DNA from: Elysia marginata
Taxonomy: Eukaryota; Mollusca; Gastropoda; Plakobranchidae
Reading direction: 5' to 3'
Length of the DNA stretch: 25,867 bases
NCBI GenBank assembly: GCA_019649035.1
Contig: BMAT01000929.1
Coordinates: 359,248 to 385,114, forward strand
Shown in pieces: positions 18,291-25,867 of this stretch; positions within the stretch are counted from its first letter, which is position 1; every line of letters starts with the position of its first letter. The position numbers and the translations under genes are program-made. Below the pieces are notes generated by a model. That model was not told the origin of the DNA, did no database searches, and worked only from the letters and a program-made list of their open reading frames with translations.

Positions 18291-19410
18291 TCTCGTCTAG
18301 ATCCGCTGTCTTGTCTCAGGACTATTATGGTCATGGTTTGCATCTCAAGAGGGGTGTGCTTTTTTTGGCCACGTACAACGGTCTTTAGGTAGGGAGTGGT
18401 GTGTCAGAGCATATCTGTATCTGGACTAATCCAAAGTCAACAGAACAGAAGGAAATGAAAGCAACACTGTCACATGTATTCAGTATATATTTAGTGTAAT
18501 GATGGTTAACGATACAGCTTGAGGTGTTAGGTACATTTTTTATTCAAAACAAGTTGCAAATATAAACGTTCACCTAAAGCAAGGGTAAGTCTACCTTAAC
18601 ATAATTATAAAACAGCCCAACTGAAAAAGATAAGATATAAAAGGAACTTGTTATGCAGTGTGAGGCGAGCCTAAATGAAATCAATCACATGCAACAAGAA
18701 TATCCATCGGTGAGGGCCCTAGGCTCGTTGATAATCTTGAGGCGGTCAGTCCCGACCACCTTCCGAGGAATGACGGAGTGAGAAGTTTGTGCTCTATATA
18801 ATTATGTAGTCCCTGAGAAGTCTGTTTTTGAATGCAGTGACCGAGCTTTGTGGCAAACTGTTTCATGTATTTGTGACCTTATGAGCATTTTTTTTAAATA
18901 ATGTAAAGTGGGCTTGCACATTGAATAAAACTTGGAATGGTTGAGGACATTAACATCAGAATAATAATGTTTTGTCGATCGATGACCAATTACATTTTTC
19001 TCTAATGTACCGGTATTTATTAAAGCCACACCATAGCTTGACCAAAACGCTGAATTTAAATTTAAATTTCTAGTAAAAGATAATTTTTATCTGCAAAAGT
19101 AGTAAAAAAAGTTTAAAAAGTAAGAACCGAGTTAAAAATAGAACTAGAAACTTTTAGGTAGTGGACATTTTGCGAGCCTTTTCTCTCCTTTTTGGGTACC
19201 GTAGTCATCCTACATGGTGCATTATTTAGCTAACAGTCTTGCTTACTTGCAAAGGGGTATCCTGCCCTCTCGCTTTTTTACCCCCTTTTTTGTTTACGGC
19301 TTTGTCCTAAATTGAGGCCTCGTACCCTTCATACGGTAGTAAAACTTGTGGCATTTTGTCTAGTCTCAGTAGTCTGCCCAAGATTTTGGTGTTGTTTACA
19401 GTAGCTTACA
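18291..19410. other. Intergenic stretch with a GC-richer patch
   Basis: Most of it is AT-rich and unremarkable. At 18655-18800 a GC-richer patch (gaggcgagcc ... gagggccctaggctcg ... cggtcagtcccgaccacc) stands out and is open on the minus strand. It looks like part of a repeat but I cannot classify it. A palindromic aatttaaatttaaatt word lies near 19053. From about 19240 the sequence becomes CpG-bearing and leads into the short ORF at 19411. Confidence 0.55.
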
Positions 19411-19545
19411 ATGACTGTACGAGACATGACTGGAGGAATAAAAGTCAGCGACCTTAAAGTTACTCTCCCCAACCGCCTTGACCCCAGTGACCTAACGCAA
19501 CAATGCCTTTTAGGGCATAACGTCATTTCCGTAAACATAGATTGA
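19411..19545 (+). CDS. Unrecognised 44-codon ORF, possible first coding exon
   Basis: ATG (19411) follows an in-frame TAG at 19402-19404 and has A at -3. The frame runs to TGA at 19543-19545. The translation starts MTVRDMTGGIKVSDLKVTLP and continues NRLDPSDLTQQCLLGHNVIS, a balanced composition unlike the chance ORFs nearby. A donor-like TTTCC|gtaaac at 19530/19531 would cut it after exactly 40 codons (phase 0). The next supported acceptor, at 24016, opens a frame that is also phase 0 and without stops. It could therefore be the first exon of the gene at 24017, a stand-alone small protein, or chance. An acceptor-like ttgtttacag ends at 19401. Confidence 0.35.
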   Translation: MTVRDMTGGIKVSDLKVTLPNRLDPSDLTQQCLLGHNVISVNID

Positions 19546-20173
19546 CGCTTTGTTTACAAATCGGGGTCATTCCAGACTCTTCTTGATTGATTCCTGGCAT
19601 ATGGTCATCGACTCTTTGTTGAGATCATAGTAATGACTAATGATATACTTTGGGTTAAAATTACTATTCCTCACCAAATTCATGCATGCATGTTTTAGAC
19701 CTAGAGAGACAAGTCAATCTTAGACAAAAGATTTCAAACTTATTCAGGTACAGGCTTTAGACGATTAGTAAGTACTACTAAGAATCTAGTAATTAGATCT
19801 GTCTAGAATCTGGTCTAAATTCTCTTGTCTAGTAATAACCAGATTTTGATTAAAAAAAAACAAGTAACCTGAACAGAGACTGACAGTGCGTTTTTAGAAT
19901 CTAGTAACTTAAATCTAGGTCATTTATAGATAAATTATTTCAAGATTGCTGGAATTTTAACCCCAAAGAGTTAGATTAAAGAGGGCAGAATCTTCGCCCT
20001 GGGCCTGGGATACCACTAGGGTCTATAGATTTGTTTTAGTGATTAGCAATATTATTACCTTTCATTACCCACTATTTCACCACTTTACGTTTGTCATAAT
20101 AAGAAAAAGGAATGATTTCCGCAGAGGGGAGCCACCCTAAACTAGATCTAGATCTAGGTTTTTTTTTGCTGAG
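19546..20173. other. Intergenic or intronic sequence rich in CTAG words
   Basis: No gene is seen. CTAG occurs about ten times between 19698 and 20157, often as TCTAGA, AATCTAGTAA or the overlapping ctagatctagatctagg (20141-20157). The cause is unknown. Confidence 0.6.
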
Positions 20174-20341
20174 GAAGAAAAGAAATTTAGATTATATTAT
20201 TTATTATTTTATACTTTTTTTTACTATTGTATCTTTTAACCACATTAGGCCTATACGGAAGAAAAGAAATTTAGATTATATTATTTATTATTTTTTACTT
20301 TTTTTTACTATTGTATCTTTTAACCACATTAGGCCTATACG
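20174..20341 (+). repeat. Near-perfect 84-bp tandem duplication (two copies)
   Basis: Copy 1 spans 20174-20257 and copy 2 spans 20258-20341. Both run from gaagaaaagaaatttagatt to aggcctatacg, and I count a single A/T difference. Because 84 is divisible by three, a long open frame (20112-20432) passes through both copies and repeats 28 residues. I regard that frame as a by-product. The near identity implies a recent duplication or an assembly artefact. Confidence 0.95.
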
Positions 20342-20424
20342 GTGCTGGACGACCTGTAAGATAAGGCTTTATAAATTTGTTAAGCATGTATTATTACATA
20401 ACACTAGTACAGTTAGAATCAACT

Positions 20425-20510
20425 TGTCTTGAGCGTGACTTGAACCACCGACCTGTAGAGTTCCTGGTTCCCAGTCGAGTGTCTTATCAGCTGGGCTTGT
20501 AACATGACAG
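20425..20510 (-). mobile_element. tRNA-derived SINE head relic
   Basis: The minus strand has A-box-like AAGCCCAGCTGATAA (complement of about 20484-20498) and B box GGTTCAAGTCAC (complement of 20435-20446). Spacing is tRNA-like, but no paired acceptor stem is seen. It is therefore more likely a SINE head or tRNA pseudogene than a working tRNA gene. No SINE body was recognised beyond about 20425. Confidence 0.5.
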
Positions 20511-22859
20511 TTTTCTAGTAAGGCTCAAAAAATCAAGAGTACTTTAAATAACAATTGAATGAAACTCACCCTACCTGATATGAACAGTTAAAGTGTGTAT
20601 GGATTTTGAAAATCGTTCTTCTTACATGTATGAATGTTGAAAACAATAATTTAAAAAAGGCCTGTTATAGTATTAAAAAATATCAGTTTAAAAAAAAAGA
20701 AATTTAATTTTGACAGCATTACAAGTTTGAAAATTTGACAACCTGTGTTTGTCTTAGGCCGTGAACTTCAATATTTGCATAATTGACAGATTGAAAGGGC
20801 TCAATGAGCTTTATCTGTATTCTTTAATAGGCTACAGGTCTGCTAGTACAAATCAGTACAATTATACATTTCGAACTTACAAAGGAGCAGTTGTTAAAAA
20901 CAACATTCCCTTGTGCACTCTGAAGAGATCTTTTATTTTCTTAAAAATGGAATACAGATGGAAGCTATAGGAAAATTAAATAGCGCATATTTTTATGTGA
21001 TTTTCTCATGGTTTAGACCACTAATTCCTTGCTTTTGCTACTTAATAAAATTGGAGGTTTTAAATTTAAAATTTTTGTTCTTCTTGTTTTTTGGCTTTAC
21101 AACATTTACTTTTTATAAAGCCTTGAAATATTATACATAAATAATCTAATTTGGCCCTGTTTACAATGTCAATAAGCATTGTTGACAATTTGATGAGTGT
21201 TAACCTGATTTACCTCGCAACTCAACTACAGGGGAGGGGGGACAGTTTATAACAAAGAGCTAACATTAATTACCTTAAAGCAGGGAGAAAAAGAGGCATA
21301 TGTATATATCAGGAACTTGAAAAGAAAAATGCACAGACATGCCTGCAGGCTGATGTAGGCCTAAATAGCCTACTTGTGCACATTTGTCTTGGACTTGGAG
21401 CCACATTCTGAAGGACACCTCTGACTGAAATTGAGCATGAAGATTGTGCTTTGTGCTAGATATAAAGTAAAATTTTTGGATTTGTGTCATGTTGATTCAA
21501 ACAAAATTTGCATTTCCAGTTTCCTAGCATATGTAGACTAAATCTAGATTTATATCTTATTCATACAACTCGGTATACAAGCACCCTCAGAAATTATTAG
21601 TTAAACCACTTAACAACAAGTATCCATAGGCCCAACTAAATCTAGCTAGCTCGCTTCCCTGGGGTTTGTGTACAGACTTGTACTGACTATGTACAGCTAG
21701 TTGATGACAATACTGCCAACTGTATCAGGTCACCTTCTACATCACAAGTTCACAAGTACTTGTAACTTTTGATAAAAAAGTTACATTATGGCAGACCTGT
21801 AATAAAACATGCGTTTTTATGATGCAGTTGGCAAAAATAAATATTAAAGTGCATCAAATTTTACAATGGGAATAGACACTTTGTTTGATTACCCATAGAC
21901 CATGACTTGTGCACTTTTTTTTAAAAGCTTAATAATCGTTTACAACAGGCAAGGATGCCTTTTAAAGCTGAGGCCTACTGCAGACTGTCAAAGTGCCATT
22001 CTAGGTGTATTTTGCATCAAGGGAGATGCACTTGTGAAGACTGGGGTTGATAGAGGGCGTGTAAAATTGTGAAGAATCAAAAAGTTTTAATACTGTTCTG
22101 GGGATGTGCATAGTGGAAAACTATCATTTCTATCCTAGTAGAGTTGGGAATAATCACTTCAATTTTAAGTACTTTTATAATTAACTGTGTCTTTTGAGAT
22201 GTCCACTGTCTCCTTCCCCTCTCTTTCTGAGTTTCTCTAGAAAGCTTTATTTTTAATCTTTACTAGCCTGTACTTTTTAGACAAGCTGTTGAAAACTATA
22301 TTGTTGAAAACACTGGCCATAAATTATGAATAGATAGGCCAGTGTTTATGATATTTCAAAGAGGAAAAAAATATCTCAATATTTTTGTCTATAGAAGACT
22401 GTAGAGAATCATGTTTTTCCATTTTTTTAAATTACCTTTCCAGTTTAAAGTTAGAGCAAAACTAATGTAAAAATTAATGTCATATGAGCACATTGTTAAG
22501 GCAACAGGTGAGGTACTCTTCAAAATATTAAAACCTACAGAGTTACCCACCCGCTGTCTCAATGAGTTGGTGACAAACAGTTATAACATTGATAAATGAA
22601 AAATAAGAATGCTCTTTCTAGCCAATGGTCAAGATATAATACATAATAATCGATAAGAGCAAATACTATTTGCAGATCGAAAATTGTGCAATTCTTTGTA
22701 AAGGATAAACTTAAAAACTTCCTCTAATTGCATAACCCATGGATATCTAAAATAACTTCACACACACACTTACACAACAATCTGTATACCTAACTTAGCC
22801 CACTGTACATGAATAGGCACAGGCGTAGTTCACAGGACAATGATGACGAGTCCCATTTA
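20511..22859. other. Long AT-rich stretch without recognised genes
   Basis: Several short open frames occur here, none with domain-like sequence. Items seen: a perfect 11-bp hairpin at 22308-22347, a gtaggcctaaatagcctac palindrome at about 21354-21372, and a short CA run near 22760. The stretch may be intergenic or, if 19411 is a true exon, the first intron of the downstream gene. Confidence 0.55.
22308..22347. repeat. Inverted repeat, 11-bp perfect stem
   Basis: AAACACTGGCC (22308-22318) pairs with GGCCAGTGTTT (22337-22347) across an 18-base AT-rich loop. It could be an old MITE remnant or a chance hairpin; no transcript boundary is implied. Confidence 0.8.
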
Positions 22860-23540
22860 CTCCATATGTCTTAGAGTGGCGAAGACATGACGACGATGCT
22901 GATGGTGGCGATGACGAGGATCCAATAGACACAATGTTTATCTTCTAAGGGTGAAGATATGATAGCGATGACGCTGGTCGTAACGACGATTACGGTGATA
23001 TCGACACTGATGATGATGGTGGTAATGACGCCGATGATGACTGTGGTAACGTCACCGATGATGACAATGTCGGCGATGATTCAAGTCCGCAGTTAGGTTC
23101 AATTAGCGAACCAGGGTTGCAGGAACGTGCGGCCCTCCAAGTCCAAGGCCTTAGGGCTGCGGAAGTGTGCGGTCCTCCACGGCCGACGTATGACCAAAGC
23201 CTTGAGACCACACACACACGGGTCTCTCTCTCTGGATACAGCCACTAGGCTCACAGCCTCACAGTATCGCAGTAGACAAACAGCACGGTCTGTCAAGTGC
23301 CAGCGTCGACAGGGTTTCTTTCTCACAAACAGTAGTAGGCCAAGTATTGACCGACTGCCAGGACTCTTTAGTTCACACGGACCTCCTACTCAAGTCACAT
23401 TGAGTGCAAAAAGCAAGACTCTGCGTGGCGGAGAGACTGATCTATCTCCGACTCCACATCTACCAGTCCGGTGTCAAAGTGACGTACCCTGTAGCAGCTC
23501 TTCTGGGTCCTGTCTCCAGTGTCTGTTTTTGCCCTAACTT
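22860..23540. other. GC-rich block with degenerate GAY triplets, unclassified
   Basis: This block is far richer in G, C and CpG than its AT-rich flanks. From 22860 to about 23085 it consists of degenerate GAT/GAC/GGT triplets (an Asp-rich frame, open 22955-23248, no ATG). From about 23100 it turns into sequence that is open in plus frame 23127-23537 (GTG start) and in minus frame 23326-23099. A word of the form GTGCGG(C/T)CCTCCA occurs twice (23127, 23167). It may be a transposon relic or a promoter/5' UTR region for the gene at 24017. I found no domain or terminal repeats. Confidence 0.5.
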
Positions 23541-24016
23541 TTAAAGGCTTGAAGAACCCTACTTAACTCACACTCAGTACAAATCACTCAGACTTTACCT
23601 GCTAAAATGCACCCTGTACCACCTGCAAACCCCTCTCCCTACTAAGAGTTTCCACTAATGTTAACTGTTCAATCCAGAGCTCACTACAAGCTGAAACAAA
23701 CATTTGATTTAGTTTATGAACCAAAACTACGCCCTACCATTCTGTTAACAATACTCATGCCCACACACATACATGCCCTTAACTATGGCCTAAAGCCATG
23801 TCCTAACACACATGATAAGTGATGTAGCAAGTGACCTGATACAGTTTGGAGTATTGTCAACAACTAGCTGTACATATTGTATAAGACTAGTTCTTTTAGT
23901 TAACCAAACGTCCCACCTTTAGATAGTACTTTAATAACTTCAAAAAATTAAAGTTGGCATTTTTTTTTCCTTTTAATACGCCACAATGGTTTTAAATAGT
24001 CATTTTTCTTACACAG

Positions 24017-24155
24017 AAATTAAGCTTTCCTTTCAACATGTCTGATCAAGAAAAGAATGAGAAAAAAACAGATGCAAGTCAGGAGTCACCCATTCAGAAC
24101 GGTCACTCACCTAGACCTCCTCATATCCCAGATGAATTACTGAACATGGTTGGAG
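24017..24155 (+). CDS. Unrecognised gene, first visible coding exon
   Basis: The acceptor is cttacacag|AAATTAAG and the donor GTTGGAG|gtaaat. The likely start is ATG 24038 (preceded by aac, A at -3), with 24017-24037 as 5' UTR or further coding sequence, since that part is open too. From 24038 it encodes MSDQEKNEKKTDASQESPIQ, NGHSPRPPHIPDELLNMVG and one base of the next codon. The N-terminus is highly polar (Lys/Glu/Ser), then has a PRPPHIPDELL motif with possible short-helix character. The composition indicates a disordered regulatory N-terminus. I do not recognise the family. It is on the same strand as CSDE1. Confidence 0.65.
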
Positions 24156-25011
24156 GTAAATTATCAAGTGCTTTCATTTTTTAAAGTCAAGTCAATATAA
24201 TTATAACCTGGATAATTTGAATGTATTTGCCTCATATAAACTATATTTTTTTTTCAGATTACAGATTTTATCGTTCTGACCAGTAATGTAATATTGCGCA
24301 TACTTTATGAATAATTGAAGTAAAAATTTCTTTCCCATGGCGTTTGAAATCCAATCTTGCCTTGACTTGCTACAAGTTAAAGAAGAAAAAGAAGTTTGCA
24401 AACCGATAGCCTCAGTGTAAAATAATTGATTTTTTTCATATATAGCTCAGTGGTATCACTATCAATTTAATTTGAATACAATTTGTTGACCATTTATTCA
24501 TGGAGAGATGTTTAACTTTTAGTACACAACTGGCTTAAGATTCCTTTTGTATGAAATCGGATTTTAAAGGTCTTAGAACTTTCAAATCTGTACGGCTAAT
24601 TCAATTGATTTATAGAAATGAAGAGAAAAAAAGTAATTTTTTGAAATCTCGACCGGTCAAAATTATAATTATTATGATTTGAATAGTTCTGAACTTATCG
24701 TACGATTTTTTTATCTTAATATAATTTGTGTTTGTGAAGTATAATTTACTGATATAATAAGAAATATTAACTGATAATGTTTTTCCTTAATTACAGCCTG
24801 TTGACTTTTTACACCAAACAGATAAAAAGTGAAAACTGAACAACAAAATAAAAAAACAAAATGAGTTTAAAGTTGTTTTTTTCTATTTTGATATAATCTA
24901 AAGATTATCAATAATTGTATAAAATAGGTGTTCTCCGAAATCTTAAATCATAATACAGCTTTGACATGACAGCTTTGTAATTGAATACGGTACGTAACTT
25001 TAAAATTATAG
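24156..25011 (+). other. Intron of the unrecognised gene, 856 bp
   Basis: The donor is gtaaat and the acceptor actttaaaattatag, without a strong pyrimidine tract. The intron is very AT-rich, with no repeat or other gene recognised. Confidence 0.55.
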
Positions 25012-25121
25012 TGTCTCGTCCTCAAGCACTGCCTCCATCTTTGCCCAACCCATTCACACAGCCTGTGGTTCCTGCCCATTCACTCAGCTCCGACCGATCT
25101 CTCTCTCTTTGTAGACATCAG
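25012..25121 (+). CDS. Unrecognised gene, second coding exon (proline/serine-rich)
   Basis: The exon follows attatag and, joined in phase 1 to the exon at 24155, reads VSRPQALPPSLPNPFTQPVV and PAHSLSSDRSLSLCRHQ. It ends at CATCAG|gttttt (phase 0). Proline- and serine-rich sequence continues the low-complexity N-terminus. It is clearly less AT-rich than both flanks, which supports an exon. The donor is weak after GT, so the 3' edge is less sure. Later exons lie beyond the window. Confidence 0.55.
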
Positions 25122-25867
25122 GTTTTTTTTTTCAAAATCTTAAAAATTTTGGCCCATTTTATTACTTTAATTGTTAAATCCTTGGTATTCTTACATTTTT
25201 ATTCACTGGCGACATCGCCCTTGTGATATCATTTTGATATCCTTGGATGGGTTACAGTTTATATATATGTAGGGTTGTGGTTCATTATATTTTCAAAGCG
25301 GAAGTTGCCACATTTTACACCCTGTTAAAAGAAAGAATTGATAAAATTGAATAGGACATTTTAAGTTTCTTTACTAGTTACAAGCTTAACTTTAGATTTT
25401 AACATCAAGGCTGTGGTGGCTTATAGTTATACTTTTGAATACTCTTTCAAATTCACAGATTATGAAACAAACTAATTCATAGTATAAGATTTATTTTTGA
25501 CAGAAAAATTCAAAATAGAAAATCACTGTTATAATCACATTAGAATTAAAATCTTAACACTAATATATGTTACCCTTGGTTTTGTCTAGTAGATATCATG
25601 TTAAGAGTGTCTTTAATCTTCAAACATATCTTCTGTGACCAATGTCTCCTAAAATTAACTTTATTTCGTATAATCCATAGTGAGTTTTTAGAGTTTTTTT
25701 TTCCATTTAACTATGTTTATCTAATAGAATGACCTAAAATCGTGCTTTCTCACTCTCTCTCTCACTCTTATCTTTTTTCACCTAACCTAGTATAAAATTG
25801 AGCTTTTTGGCCTTTTTTATTTTTAACCCCTTCGTGACGTAGGTTCTGTCAATCGCCATGACGTGGC
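25122..25867 (+). other. AT-rich sequence to window end, probably intron
   Basis: No further exon is evident. A short (CT)n-like stretch (ctcactctctctctcactc) lies near 25750, and a T-rich tract with a CpG-bearing 'ccttcgtgacgtagg' near 25830. No transposable element was recognised. Confidence 0.5.

Noticed and set aside
20112-20432. 106-codon ORF with a 28-residue internal repeat
   Set aside because: It is open only because an 84-bp (28-codon) AT-rich unit is tandemly duplicated; the peptide is low-complexity.
20425-20510. Functional tRNA gene on the minus strand
   Set aside because: A and B boxes are present, but no acceptor stem pairing is seen and no terminator was identified; a SINE head relic fits better.
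20761-21140. Two short plus-strand ORFs (69 and 75 codons)
   Set aside because: One lacks an ATG start, neither shows a domain, and the second is hydrophobic only because the DNA is T-rich.
22990-23326. Overlapping minus-strand ORFs in the GC-rich block
   Set aside because: They arise from GC-rich, stop-poor sequence open in several frames at once; no domain distinguishes one of them.
1-25867. CRISPR array, prokaryotic operon or phage-type defence system
   Set aside because: No spaced direct repeats, no ribosome-binding sites and no long uninterrupted ORFs; the introns show a eukaryotic nuclear genome.

Overview
The window is nuclear DNA from an animal with intron-rich genes, most probably a mollusc and likely a gastropod. 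The signs are AT-rich introns with clean GT..AG borders, poly-T and ATT tracts, tRNA-derived SINEs, and decayed CR1/L2-type LINE ends. The taxon is an inference from the protein and repeat style; no marker in the window fixes the species.

Positions 1-16885 hold the 3' part of one plus-strand gene, the orthologue of CSDE1/UNR (upstream of N-ras). I could phase thirteen coding exons end to end (934-13929). They give 676 codons in one uninterrupted frame plus a TAA stop. They run from non-canonical cold-shock domain 2 through CSD9 to a C-terminal SUZ-C-like motif. CSD1 and the start codon lie 5' of the window. A long AT-rich 3' UTR follows, with several poly(A) signals, the last good one at 16863-16868. 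The introns carry a decayed LINE 3' end (plus strand, 181-683), a degenerate LINE EN/RT piece with a second LINE tail beside it (2129-3060), a complete-looking TA-flanked pogo/Tigger-type MITE (4332-5094), a minus-strand LINE 3' end (9209-9960), a SINE with a perfect 11-bp target-site duplication (10225-10473) and a minus-strand SINE (13153-13443).

Positions 16886-24016 are mainly intergenic or 5' non-coding sequence. They contain a LINE-type tail (17185-17240), a second full-length-looking SINE (17739-18050), a minus-strand LINE relic (18058-18290), a GC-richer unclassified patch (18655-18800), a protein-like short ORF with a possible splice donor (19411-19545), a cluster of CTAG motifs, a near-perfect 84-bp tandem duplication (20174-20341), a SINE/tRNA relic (20425-20510) and a GC-rich block with degenerate GAY triplets (22860-23540).

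The right end carries the 5' coding exons of a second plus-strand gene that I do not recognise (24017-24155 and 25012-25121). Its N-terminus is polar, then proline-rich, and probably disordered. It is not a Ras gene, so the vertebrate UNR-NRAS linkage is not seen on this side. No operon, CRISPR array or bacterial system is present. The most useful leads are the short ORF at 19411, which is phase-compatible with the unknown gene, that gene itself, the cysteine-containing 131-codon ORF in the CSDE1 3' UTR, and the MITE.
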